From: Victivallales bacterium
GTDB taxonomy: Bacteria; Verrucomicrobiota; Lentisphaeria; Oligosphaerales; Oligosphaeraceae
Assembly: GCA_017417585.1 (NCBI GenBank)
Contig: JAFPYX010000026.1
Location: 62,001-126,000 of the forward strand
Direction: 5' to 3'
DNA length: 64,000 bases
In this document: positions 15,125 to 24,322 of the stretch, one piece after another
Layout of the letters: every line of letters starts with the position of its first letter
Position numbering within the stretch: the first letter of the stretch is position 1
Notes under the pieces: model-generated
What the model saw: the letters and a program-made list of their open reading frames with translations, nothing else
Told to the model about the DNA's origin: nothing
The model's database searches: none
Position numbers and translations under genes: made by a program

Positions 15125-16567
15125 CTAGCTGGCACGCATTTTCTTGAAGAAAGCGGCAATGTTTTTCACATTCAATCCCATTAAAAGAAGCACCACCGCG
15201 ACGACACCGATTCTGCCCCAAAGATTGTCTTTGAGCAAAATACCGATGGGAACAAAGAAGGCAAAGCCCATCAGAACTAAGGCAAGAAGCTTAATACTGA
15301 TTATCTCCGATAGATGATTTTCATATTTCCTCACGCAGAGATAATAAAGAACGAGGCGGACAAAGCAACAGAGCAAAGTTGTATATCCGACAGCGACATA
15401 TCCCCAATATCGAATTCCAATGTAATTTGCGACAATGTTAATACTCCCGCAGATCATGGTCATCAAAGACATCAACCCCGTTTTTTCATAATAAAATAAA
15501 ATATTGCCCAATAACCCAGAGACAAATGACATTTGCACTGCAAATGTCAATGGTGCGATAAAGTAAACCGCATTCAAATAGGCAGGGGTGGCAAAAATCA
15601 AAATTCCTTCACGGGCAAACAGCAACACTCCTACGCAGACGACGGAAACCACTAGCGAACACATGAAAAAATAACGATGGAGATTTCTGGTCTGTTTTTT
15701 TTTGATGCACTGGAGGGTAAATGGAATCAATGAATGGTTGATTGAATGGGTAACTAGTTCAATCAGACCGGTAATACTGTGGGCGATACTATAAAACCCA
15801 ACTTCCGCCGCGCCAACCATGGAGTTAATCATCAACTTGTCGCCGGAATTAAAAATAACCGTGGCCAAATAGTGTGGCAGCAACGGTAGATTGAACCCCA
15901 AGGCATATTTCCAATACTGTCCATGAAACAGAGCCTTCCCCTTCCACCAGGCAGATACACCTAGAAAACAACCAATCGCAATCCCCGGAATCCCCGCACC
16001 AACAATTTTAGCATAGGCCTTATGCCCTGGAAATAAAAGAACCGCTATAATTGCCACGATTGGACACAACAAGGCATTTGCAAATGTGAACAGGATAACC
16101 TTTTTGTAATCATACACAAACCTTTTCCGCATAATCCAAAAAGAGGAGGCTGCGGTCATCATGGTTTGTATCCACATGAACAGAATAAATGAATTGTCCA
16201 ATTCAAAGATTTTAGGAACAAAGGTATTTAGAACACCGCAAAAAAGATAAACAATAGTAGACACCAAAACCGTCAATCCCAACATGGACGAAGTAAAGGT
16301 ATCGATGTCGTCTTCATATTTGGTCATCGCAACATTGTAAACACCCCCAGATAGAGACAATGTTGCAAAAATGCTGATCATCCCCTCCCAAGTAACAAAC
16401 ACACTGGTTTTACCATAATCTTCCACATTAAGCAAACGAGTAAAAATCGGCGTGGTAATGAAGGAAATCCCCCGCAAAACCACGCTGGACACCACAAACC
16501 AGAAGGACGCCTTGGCCGCCGGTGACAACTTATTCACACGTGAAAAAAAGTTCTTCAAGGAACCCAT
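15125..16567 (-). CDS. wzx: Oligosaccharide flippase, Wzx family
   Basis: Moves the undecaprenyl-linked repeat unit across the inner membrane. The 480-residue protein is almost wholly hydrophobic with about 12-14 predicted membrane segments and the N-terminal MATE/Wzx pattern (LSPAAKASFWFVVSSVVLR, then ITTPIFTRLLNVEDYGK). It is the only flippase in the window and pairs with the EpsG-type polymerase encoded at 22072. The gene lies 8 bp downstream of a GT4 gene, so the two are in one transcript. The family is clear, the glycan specificity unknown. Confidence 0.88.
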   Translation of the reverse strand: MGSLKNFFSRVNKLSPAAKASFWFVVSSVVLRGISFITTPIFTRLLNVEDYGKTSVFVTWEGMISIFATLSLSGGVYNVAMTKYEDDIDTFTSSMLGLTVLVSTIVYLFCGVLNTFVPKIFELDNSFILFMWIQTMMTAASSFWIMRKRFVYDYKKVILFTFANALLCPIVAIIAVLLFPGHKAYAKIVGAGIPGIAIGCFLGVSAWWKGKALFHGQYWKYALGFNLPLLPHYLATVIFNSGDKLMINSMVGAAEVGFYSIAHSITGLIELVTHSINHSLIPFTLQCIKKKQTRNLHRYFFMCSLVVSVVCVGVLLFAREGILIFATPAYLNAVYFIAPLTFAVQMSFVSGLLGNILFYYEKTGLMSLMTMICGSINIVANYIGIRYWGYVAVGYTTLLCCFVRLVLYYLCVRKYENHLSEIISIKLLALVLMGFAFFVPIGILLKDNLWGRIGVVAVVLLLMGLNVKNIAAFFKKMRAS

Positions 16568-16575
16568 GACGACCT

Positions 16576-17772
16576 CTACTTCAACAGCGTCTCAACCGCC
16601 TGAATAACATGCCCATCATCAATATGCAAATTGACCAAATTTGCGACAATCGAAGCATAGAATTGAGAATCTTCTAAAAGTCGCAATATGCCCATTGCGG
16701 CGGCGACCGGATTTCTCTCTACCAAAAGCCCTGTCCGCCCGTCATCAATCGTTTCGCGATATGAGCCTATGTTAGAGGCTACGATTGGTTTCAGCAAATA
16801 ATGTTCTTCATCAATCACCATGCTTCTTCCCTCGTATTCAGACATTTGCACACAACAATCTGCACGATTCATAAATGCATACGGATTGTCGGTTGCCCCT
16901 GCCAAGGTACATTTCTCCTCCAGTCCAAGCTGGCGGATTTGTCTGTCGAGCGCCTCTTTTTCCGGGCCATCCCCCACAAAATACCAGTGGAAATCCAATC
17001 CTTTATCACACAGTATTTTGGCGGCTTCAATGCAAATGTCAAAGCCCTTAAGTTTGACAAGACGCCCAACCGAGACAATTCGATAACGACCCGCATCCTC
17101 CAGTTTCACCACATCATTTTTCAATCGGTCAATTTTATTCGTGTCTAGAATATTGGGAATGATTTGAATCTTTTCTGCCAATTCAGGCAACAGTTTGACG
17201 ATTTCTCGTTTAGAATTCTGAGAAACGGTGACAATGGCATCGGTCTTGGGCAAATATGCACGATCTGCTTCCAAATTTGGAAAGGTTGTGGAATAATCAG
17301 TATGAATCCAGGCGATTTTTTTGCTAGCATTTACACAATTCACCACATAATAATTGGGTGCACCGTCCATATAGCCAATCGCAACATCAAAATCTTGCGA
17401 GAGTTTCTCCATTACCATCTGCTGACAGCTCCAGTCGAATCGGGAATTCCGATGGCACTTACGACCAACAAGGCGGTATAAAAACGGCAGCAGTCCCCAT
17501 TTCAATCGCCGCCAGCAGGCACGCAAACGGAAACGGCTCAAATATCCCCAGCAGGAGGAAAACATGTTTCTGCAAAAAAAGTCTCGATACTCTTCCCCAG
17601 GTTCAATGACTTTTACTTCCTTAGGCAGCACAGCACAATAGTCGCCTCTTTCAACATAGGGATAGACATATACTTCGTATTTATTGTAGTCCCAATATTT
17701 CAAAAGTCCATAAAGGCTTTTTTCTGCCCCACCTATTCCAAGGGATGGAATGACAAACAACAACTTCTTCAT
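16576..17772 (-). CDS. Family 4 glycosyltransferase
   Basis: Retaining GT-B transferase of 398 residues. The N-terminal domain opens with LLFVIPSLGIGGAEKSLYGLL (nucleotide-independent acceptor domain with GGAE), and the C-terminal donor domain has VSVGRLVKLKGFDI, WYFVGDGPEKEAL and the EX7E motif in EYEGRSMVIDEE near 322. It begins 14 bp after the GT2 gene upstream. Substrate not predictable. Confidence 0.88.
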   Translation of the reverse strand: MKKLLFVIPSLGIGGAEKSLYGLLKYWDYNKYEVYVYPYVERGDYCAVLPKEVKVIEPGEEYRDFFCRNMFSSCWGYLSRFRLRACWRRLKWGLLPFLYRLVGRKCHRNSRFDWSCQQMVMEKLSQDFDVAIGYMDGAPNYYVVNCVNASKKIAWIHTDYSTTFPNLEADRAYLPKTDAIVTVSQNSKREIVKLLPELAEKIQIIPNILDTNKIDRLKNDVVKLEDAGRYRIVSVGRLVKLKGFDICIEAAKILCDKGLDFHWYFVGDGPEKEALDRQIRQLGLEEKCTLAGATDNPYAFMNRADCCVQMSEYEGRSMVIDEEHYLLKPIVASNIGSYRETIDDGRTGLLVERNPVAAAMGILRLLEDSQFYASIVANLVNLHIDDGHVIQAVETLLK

Positions 17773-17786
17773 ATCTTCTGGCGATT

Positions 17787-18761
17787 TTAATGCTTCCCCA
17801 AACGCCTATAAATCATATTGGGCAAGCGCATATTAACAAAGGTCGATAACAGAACACATTTCTCTTTTATTCCCAAATACTTATTACTAAAAATACCCTT
17901 GAACATTCCGCGCAACCGCCTACGTAATCCCTTGCAATATGCATAATTCTCATGCAACGCCTTTGAAGGAATATTGACAAAAAACAAATAAATACAGTTC
18001 AACAAGAAAAAATCCGCCGCTGTTCGCAACTGAGGATAATAACTATCCACAAACTTACGTGCTTCGCCTGCCTGGTAGATTGCGTCAAAGAATACTGAGG
18101 AAAAACCAGACCTAGTTACACTCCCAGGTGCTGGAACCACATGATAATAGGCTTTTTGATAGGTCACATTTCTTCCTGCCTTCCGATGGACATCCAACAG
18201 GAACCGGAAGTCTTCCACCTTATGTCCTTCGGGGATTTTCATGCCCACTAAAAACTCTCTGCGAAACACCCGGGTACATAATGATGAATTTCCCTTCCAG
18301 AGCAACATTTGACGGATTGCCTCGACATCTGACTCTTCAACGAGATTCTCGGTTTGTTCTGACGAAGGCACTCCCCCACCACCAGTGGAAACATCGCGAT
18401 ACCGTAAACTATCCAGCACATCAATGTTCTTTTGGCACATGATATCAATCAAATCCCGATACATGTCTTTTTCAATATAGTCATCACTGTCCACAAAGCC
18501 GATATAATCTCCTTGAGCCATATCCATTCCAAGATTCCGGGCAGAGGCAGCCCCCCCATTGGATTTATGAAATACGCGAATCCGATCTGATTTGCCCGCC
18601 AAAGTCTCGCAAAGTTCAGCACTTCCATCTACTGAGCCATCATCAATCAATAACACTTCATAATCTTGGATGGACTGCTCACAAAGGCTTTGCACACAAC
18701 GCCTCAATGTTTTTTCGGCATTATAGACCGGAACAATAATGGATATGAGTGGTCTAGGCAT
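17787..18761 (-). CDS. Family 2 glycosyltransferase
   Basis: GT-A transferase of 324 residues: ISIIVPVYNAEKTLRRCVQSL, VLLIDDGSVDGSAELCE, and DXD-type segment GFVDSDDYIEKDMYRDL near 93-109. The first ~110 residues are close in pattern to the GT2 proteins encoded at 10468 and 25647, so the three may be distant paralogues. The C-terminal ~100 residues are basic and hydrophobic. Start chosen at the ATG giving MPRPLISIIVPV. Donor and acceptor unknown. Confidence 0.88.
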   Translation of the reverse strand: MPRPLISIIVPVYNAEKTLRRCVQSLCEQSIQDYEVLLIDDGSVDGSAELCETLAGKSDRIRVFHKSNGGAASARNLGMDMAQGDYIGFVDSDDYIEKDMYRDLIDIMCQKNIDVLDSLRYRDVSTGGGGVPSSEQTENLVEESDVEAIRQMLLWKGNSSLCTRVFRREFLVGMKIPEGHKVEDFRFLLDVHRKAGRNVTYQKAYYHVVPAPGSVTRSGFSSVFFDAIYQAGEARKFVDSYYPQLRTAADFFLLNCIYLFFVNIPSKALHENYAYCKGLRRRLRGMFKGIFSNKYLGIKEKCVLLSTFVNMRLPNMIYRRLGKH

Positions 18762-18854
18762 AATAAACTTTATTCACCCGGGAAAATCTCTCTACGTCTG
18801 TTATCATCACTTGGGCTTTTTTCAAGAGAGGAATTGGACTTTCCAATATCCTTT

Positions 18855-19988
18855 TTACATTTTGCCCAAAATCCGTCGGATTGCGGCCTCACTTGCCTCA
18901 ATACAACGGCATTCCTGCATTTGCACACGAGAACGCAGAAGATTCTGGCCTTCCTCATGCACTTTGAAATAAACATCTCCCGCCAGAAAATCAGTGAAAA
19001 AACGCAACGATAGTTCAAAAGCAATCAACCTGATTCCATCATAAAGGTAATGTCGGTCAGCTTCGGTCAAGGTATCTTTTGCCTGAGATTTGTATCCATC
19101 GACAAGTGCCGCACACAAATCAAGATCAAAATTCACTTTGGAAATCTCCCTGGCACCTTCCCCCAGTGGATTACAACAAGAACGAAAACAATCACCAATA
19201 TCATAATGAATTAGGCCTGGCTTAACCGTGTCCAAATCAATGATGCAGGTTCCTTTACCCGTCGCATTGTCAATCATGATGTTGGATGCCCGAGGATCAC
19301 CATGAATAACACGGCATTTCAATTCTCCTCGATCCTTTGCATTCTCCAAAACGGAACACCACTCCCGACGATCCTCGATAAACTTTAGCACGTTCATGGC
19401 GACTTTTGAGCTTTTTAAATGCTCCTGCCCCTCTTCGGTGCCAAGAACGCGATCTAATTCACGCAAGTAATGCGGAGTAACATGGAATCCTGGCAACGTA
19501 TCATAAAGCCCCGTCCCATCCATATCCGCTATCGCATGATGAAAATGTCCCAAAACCGCCCCGACTTCATACGCATGGCTTGGATTCTGAATCTTGTCGT
19601 AGGATTGCGCACTTGCAATATGTGTTATCGCGCGCCAATACCGCCCCTGCTCGTCAATGTAATAATCTTTCCCGTCTTTCGCAGGGATGATTTTAGGAAT
19701 CTGCCAAATTCGGTCACTTTCTGGGTATTCCTTTTTTAAAATTGTATGAATATGCTCTGTGACCTTATGCATATTTTCCATGATATGGGCAGGCTGCTTA
19801 AAGACATTGGTGTTGATTCTCTGTATCACCACACGTTCTTCGGAAAAAAAGGTTCGATATATCGCCAAATATGTGTCATTGACAAAGCCATTCCCTATCG
19901 GTTCGACACTGAAGACAAAACCGTCAACATCAAATTGACTGGCCAAATTTGCGATGTTCATTATCGCCCCCGTTTGACAGTTAAACAA
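18855..19988 (-). CDS. NahK-like N-acetylhexosamine 1-kinase (APH fold)
   Basis: Phosphotransferase of 377 residues resembling Bifidobacterium NahK, which makes HexNAc-1-phosphate from free GlcNAc or GalNAc. Supporting segments are EPIGNGFVNDTYL (glycine-rich loop) near 30, RVVIQRINTNVFKQP, catalytic loop VIHGDPRASNIMID near 240 and metal site IIDLDTVKPG near 258. A second start (MNIANLASQF) nine codons downstream, at 19961, fits the family N terminus and may be the true one. The upstream neighbour encodes a sugar-1-phosphate nucleotidyltransferase; together they could turn scavenged HexNAc into UDP-HexNAc. Choline-kinase-like activity (LicA) is less likely given the N terminus. Confidence 0.72.
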   Translation of the reverse strand: MFNCQTGAIMNIANLASQFDVDGFVFSVEPIGNGFVNDTYLAIYRTFFSEERVVIQRINTNVFKQPAHIMENMHKVTEHIHTILKKEYPESDRIWQIPKIIPAKDGKDYYIDEQGRYWRAITHIASAQSYDKIQNPSHAYEVGAVLGHFHHAIADMDGTGLYDTLPGFHVTPHYLRELDRVLGTEEGQEHLKSSKVAMNVLKFIEDRREWCSVLENAKDRGELKCRVIHGDPRASNIMIDNATGKGTCIIDLDTVKPGLIHYDIGDCFRSCCNPLGEGAREISKVNFDLDLCAALVDGYKSQAKDTLTEADRHYLYDGIRLIAFELSLRFFTDFLAGDVYFKVHEEGQNLLRSRVQMQECRCIEASEAAIRRILGKM

Positions 19989-20006
19989 AAAGAATCGAAT
20001 GTTTTT

Positions 20007-20888
20007 TTACCTCTGCAAAATTGAATCAATCTCTTTTAACTCATTTTTAGAGCTATAGGTTAGCATTTTCTTTGAATCATTGATTTTTAAGATTTGCACT
20101 TTGTTCTTTTTCGCTAAGTATTCCATCCCATCGGTCAAATAAATTTCATTCTGCACATTTTTCCTCTGGGTTTGAGCGATAACCTTGATGATATCCTTCA
20201 CCGGGAAAGAATAGAGAGCCGTGTTAACATAAGGCATTTCAAGAATTTCTTTTGCGGTAAACGCTTCTCCGTTCAATATGCACCGGTTGTTCATGACACG
20301 ATTTTTGTTTATCTCCACAAGGTGATTTGCCTTTTCTGGACTCATTCCGAAAGCACAAAGCGCCGAAACTCGCCTCTCCAATGGCAAATCACATACTGCC
20401 CAATATGCCGCATCAGCAAATTCCACGATGCCATAGAACTTGTGTTTGCGCATCACGATGCGCCCCCCGGAATGATTACATGCAACTGGTTGCACTGCAC
20501 AGACGGTTTGACGGCGAATTGAAAGTGCCAACATTTTGCTAACAATATCCGTAGAAACAATCATATCTCCCATAGATATGATGGCACTTCCAGTATATCC
20601 AATTGCGGCCAATGCTTTTAAACCACATAATGCGGCATGTCCCGTCCCCCGTTGTCTCTTTTGAAACGCATATATCACTCCTTCCACTCCTTCTAGACAT
20701 CTCATCACATCCATTGCCCGGTATCCGACTACAATGACAAAGAGATTGATTCCCGCCAGACGCATATTATCAATGATTCGCTTAATCACAGGTATCCCCG
20801 CACACGGGAAGCATACTTTATTCTTTGATGAATCATGCATCCGCGTTCCCTTGCCTGCACAAAGTATAATCGCAGCTCTCTTTTTCAT
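20007..20888 (-). CDS. Sugar-1-phosphate nucleotidyltransferase (GlmU-N-like)
   Basis: NTP-transferase fold of 293 residues: AAIILCAGKGTRMHDSSKNK at 5-24 (nucleotide-binding loop), GYRAMDVMRCLEG, FQKRQRGTGHAAL (as QxxxLGTGHA in GlmU) and MGDMIVS near 106. It corresponds to the uridylyltransferase half of GlmU without the beta-helix acetyltransferase half. The gene directly precedes the NahK-like kinase gene, so the pair probably activates an N-acetylhexosamine. UTP preference is inferred from the GTGHA motif. Confidence 0.78.
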   Translation of the reverse strand: MKKRAAIILCAGKGTRMHDSSKNKVCFPCAGIPVIKRIIDNMRLAGINLFVIVVGYRAMDVMRCLEGVEGVIYAFQKRQRGTGHAALCGLKALAAIGYTGSAIISMGDMIVSTDIVSKMLALSIRRQTVCAVQPVACNHSGGRIVMRKHKFYGIVEFADAAYWAVCDLPLERRVSALCAFGMSPEKANHLVEINKNRVMNNRCILNGEAFTAKEILEMPYVNTALYSFPVKDIIKVIAQTQRKNVQNEIYLTDGMEYLAKKNKVQILKINDSKKMLTYSSKNELKEIDSILQR

Positions 20889-20920
20889 TTTATGTGAAAT
20901 TTCGTTTCTTTCCTTTCAAT

Positions 20921-22063
20921 CTATTTAGAAAACCAATCATTCCCCAGGCATTCTGCCTGACTGCAAGGACCTATCGAATAAGGAGATGATTTATGCTCCA
21001 ACAAATGGCGGCTCAACTCCAAAAGACGCTGAGCCGCCTGTGAAGCATTCCATAATTGCAAGATATCCTGGTATGCCTGACGTTTCAAATGCTCACACAT
21101 TTCCGGAGACTGCAAAAGTGACACTGCAGTCTCTGTAAGTGAAGTAATATCTCCCGATTTGAACAACATGCCATTGATCTGGTGTCGAATTAAAAACGGG
21201 ACCGAACCAGCCGCATGACTGCCTAAAACTATACACCCGCTATTCATCGCCTCATTGACTACCGCCCCCCAACCTTCATTGAAATCCGATGTAAATAGGA
21301 AGAAAGACGATTTTTCCATACATTCCCGAACCTCTTCCAGTTTTTTTGCTCCAAGAAGATGGATTTTACCAGTTAAGCCACGCTCCTGAATCATTGCTTT
21401 CAATTCACATTCCATTGGTCCAATTCCTACGATGTCCAACTGAACGTCATATCCCAACTTAATCAAATTGTCAATGAGGTAAACTCCAAGTTCCGGATGT
21501 TTCAAGGGAATCAAACGCGCCACCCAGGCAAAGCGCATTTTTTGTTTTTCAGCGAATAAATGCTCTACCTCATCATACTCTTTAACAAATGGGAAATACC
21601 CCCATCGGAAACATTTTTCCGCAGGGAATCCTAGCAATGATAAATCATAGGGAAGAAAAGCACTGGCACACAAAACATACAATTCTCGTTTTTTATATTT
21701 CAAGAAACGTTTATATAAACGATACCAAGTGGTCGGCACAAAACGTCGCCACGTCCCGCGTTTAAACAATCGTTCAGAAAACACGAAGGAAAGTTTGTTC
21801 TGCGTCATGCGTGATTCCATGAAAGAATCCGCACCATCCCCAAAAATCGTCACATCCGCATCCACTATTGCTTGTTGTGCCGCTATTTTTTCCTTTTCAT
21901 TAAAAATGTGCAGGACATAATCGGCAGAAATCTCCTGGCGAAATGCCACTTGACTCACCTTGCTGGTGGCAACAAACTTGAAATCTTCACAATACTTTAC
22001 CAAGTTCTCACACAATGGCAAAGTAAAATGGTTAAGAAAGTTGGAAACAAAAACTACTTTCAT
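20921..22063 (-). CDS. Family 4 glycosyltransferase
   Basis: GT-B transferase of 380 residues. N terminus MKVVFVSNFLNHFTLPLCENL is typical of transferases that begin with a Rossmann strand; the donor domain has FAWVARLIPLKHPELGVYL, VGIGPMECELKAMI and the EX7E motif NEGWGAVVNEAM near 277. It starts 8 bp after the EpsG-type polymerase gene. Specificity unknown. Confidence 0.87.
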   Translation of the reverse strand: MKVVFVSNFLNHFTLPLCENLVKYCEDFKFVATSKVSQVAFRQEISADYVLHIFNEKEKIAAQQAIVDADVTIFGDGADSFMESRMTQNKLSFVFSERLFKRGTWRRFVPTTWYRLYKRFLKYKKRELYVLCASAFLPYDLSLLGFPAEKCFRWGYFPFVKEYDEVEHLFAEKQKMRFAWVARLIPLKHPELGVYLIDNLIKLGYDVQLDIVGIGPMECELKAMIQERGLTGKIHLLGAKKLEEVRECMEKSSFFLFTSDFNEGWGAVVNEAMNSGCIVLGSHAAGSVPFLIRHQINGMLFKSGDITSLTETAVSLLQSPEMCEHLKRQAYQDILQLWNASQAAQRLLELSRHLLEHKSSPYSIGPCSQAECLGNDWFSK

Positions 22064-22071
22064 ATCCTTTA

Positions 22072-23106
22072 CTATCCTTGCCAGGTAAAATGATAAGAGA
22101 ATGAGGAGATGCGTTTAAGAAACAACAACAGGGAAATCATTATACTTAGAATCAAATAGATGTTTTTCTTTTGCGTGTCTTTGACCAGCCCAAGAGTATT
22201 TGTCCACATGATTGGCACTACACTCAAAAAGTAAAAACTTGGCCGTTCTGCGACACGGCTGAATAGTCGGCACACCCACAAAGCAAGGCATACTGTCATT
22301 ATGATAAACATTTCACGGTTACTATCACTAGGAAGCCATTTTTCCTTATATAAGTATGATATAATCTCAATGGCCAAAAGGATGAAAAGAAAGATTTTTC
22401 CACTGTCAACTTCTTCGACACCATAATCATAGCGTAGAAGCGCGTTGGCATATCCTAGTATATTTTCAAAAAGTACAATGCTTACTCCCAGTCCGATAAT
22501 ATACAAGGCAAGCCATTTCTGATTGACTTGCAGTTTTCCTATATAATATACCGGAAAGAATATGGCGGCTGAGTGATGAAACACCATGCCCAGCAAAACA
22601 AACAAACAAAAAGGCAATAACTTCTTCTTGCACATGAACGAAACTGCAAGCATGCACATACTCATGGCAATCGCCTGCCGAATTCCGGTGATATTGAACA
22701 AGAAATTCGTCAATGTCACATAGAAGAAGAGAGCCAGGACGGGAAACTTGGCTTTTTCTCGGAAGAGAATGAAAACTCCGATATAGGACAAAAAGGCTGT
22801 GAAAGCCAAATAGACCTGACTGGAACGCAAAATTATCGTGCATAGCTTGACAAAGTAAACGAAAAACGGATCGCGATACTCTATTGTATGGAAAACCTCA
22901 TGCCAGCTGATTTGTTTTATGTTTTCAAATGATAAAATATATCCATACGTATCATTGCCTGTTGTGAAAGATCGAAATGCAGTAAAAAACCATACGCTGG
23001 CACACGCCCAAAACCATATTTTGCCTTGGTTCTGCGGGTTGCCTTTTTGCCCAACATAAAGTTGATGCAAAAACAACAATTCAATTGCCAATAATGCCAA
23101 CACCAT
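22072..23106 (-). CDS. EpsG-family polysaccharide polymerase (Wzy-like)
   Basis: Integral membrane protein of 344 residues with about 9-11 hydrophobic segments. The EpsG pattern is visible: FTAFRSFTTGNDTYGY near 47-62, followed by many aromatic membrane segments, with short basic loops. It probably polymerises repeat units at the periplasmic face after flipping by Wzx. It is the only polymerase candidate in the locus. It lies 2 bp after the adjacent GT4 gene, so it is cotranscribed. Confidence 0.8.
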   Translation of the reverse strand: MVLALLAIELLFLHQLYVGQKGNPQNQGKIWFWACASVWFFTAFRSFTTGNDTYGYILSFENIKQISWHEVFHTIEYRDPFFVYFVKLCTIILRSSQVYLAFTAFLSYIGVFILFREKAKFPVLALFFYVTLTNFLFNITGIRQAIAMSMCMLAVSFMCKKKLLPFCLFVLLGMVFHHSAAIFFPVYYIGKLQVNQKWLALYIIGLGVSIVLFENILGYANALLRYDYGVEEVDSGKIFLFILLAIEIISYLYKEKWLPSDSNREMFIIMTVCLALWVCRLFSRVAERPSFYFLSVVPIMWTNTLGLVKDTQKKNIYLILSIMISLLLFLKRISSFSYHFTWQG

Positions 23107-23108
23107 AT

Positions 23109-24314
23109 TTAACTCTTCTTTATCGCCAATAGGCGTAACTTCGTATAGAACGAATTTCGTCTTTCCTTAATCACTGGCAAGGAAAAATCCTTGGCAACTT
23201 CACGGTTATGTTTCCCAACCGATTTTGCCAAAGCGGAATCCGCAAGCAAAGTCTTGACTTTTGAAGCCAAAGTCATCGCATCTTGAACAGGCACACACCA
23301 TTCCTCTCCTAACAGTTCAACTATCCCCGGCAAATCCGTTGCCACACACGGCAACCCCATTCCCATCGCCTCAACCACAACACGCGGCAGCCCTTCGACA
23401 TAAGACGGAAATACAAAGATATCCGCTTTCGACAACTCTTCTTTCAATTGTTCTTTGGTAAGCCTCCCAAGAAGTCTAAGATAAGGTTCCAAATGATACT
23501 GGGCAACAATTGCCTTGCAGTCTGAATTCAATTCGCCTGCCCCGACAAGAGCCACCTCTACTTTGTTTCCCTGCTCCAGTAATATGCCTGCGGCACTCAA
23601 TAATTCCCGATGCCCCTTGGCATTTCCAGAGATAGACGTCGCCACGTGTATCAGACGCGAACATTCATTTTCCTTGTTTCCAGAACAAAAGTCCAACCAT
23701 GTTTCGTCTATCTCGGCGTTCGTATAATTTGTGGTAAAAAAGTTTTCGCCCACGGATGGTGGATAGCGATGTTGCAAATACTCTCTGGTCACGTAGGAAG
23801 TCCCATTTGCCTCACGACAGATCTTCTTTTGCATGTGATGCCAGTGAAGACGGATAAATGGTCGAAAGAAGCTATCGCTAGTATTCCCTTTCTTAAACAG
23901 CATCCATGGATCAGAAGTGACTTCAACCGCCAAAGGAAGATGTTGCTTCTTAATCTCTGCATATAATTGGAAAGCAAGTTCATCCGGGATACGAAGAAGA
24001 GCTGCATCGCAACTATCCAAAGACCTACATAAGGCACTTTTTATTGCTAAGTATTTTTTGATGTAGCCGATTTTGCCGTGCGGAAACGGCACTTCATAAA
24101 TTTCCAAGTTTGGACCATCAACCCGGACCATATTGGCGACATCCTTAACTCCAATCTCCTCACAATGGGCAATCAATCGCACTTTTTCAAAAACTTCTAA
24201 ATACCTTAAAAAGAAATCATATCGATATACAACCTGGGTATAGTAATGTCCTTCCGGCGTCTTATACAAGCGTCCATTGGTGGTAACTGCTAATTTCATA
24301 AAAACCTTTTTCAA
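23109..24314 (-). CDS. Family 4 glycosyltransferase
   Basis: GT-B transferase of 401 residues. The donor domain carries ISGNAKGHRELLSA, VGAGELNSDCKAIV, LGRLTKEQLKEELSKADIF and EX7E in YVEGLPRVVVEAMGMG near 323. It is sandwiched between the polymerase gene and another GT4 gene with gaps of 2 and 8 bp. Acceptor and donor cannot be predicted. Confidence 0.88.
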   Translation of the reverse strand: MKKVFMKLAVTTNGRLYKTPEGHYYTQVVYRYDFFLRYLEVFEKVRLIAHCEEIGVKDVANMVRVDGPNLEIYEVPFPHGKIGYIKKYLAIKSALCRSLDSCDAALLRIPDELAFQLYAEIKKQHLPLAVEVTSDPWMLFKKGNTSDSFFRPFIRLHWHHMQKKICREANGTSYVTREYLQHRYPPSVGENFFTTNYTNAEIDETWLDFCSGNKENECSRLIHVATSISGNAKGHRELLSAAGILLEQGNKVEVALVGAGELNSDCKAIVAQYHLEPYLRLLGRLTKEQLKEELSKADIFVFPSYVEGLPRVVVEAMGMGLPCVATDLPGIVELLGEEWCVPVQDAMTLASKVKTLLADSALAKSVGKHNREVAKDFSLPVIKERRNSFYTKLRLLAIKKS

Positions 24315-24322
24315 GTTAATTT

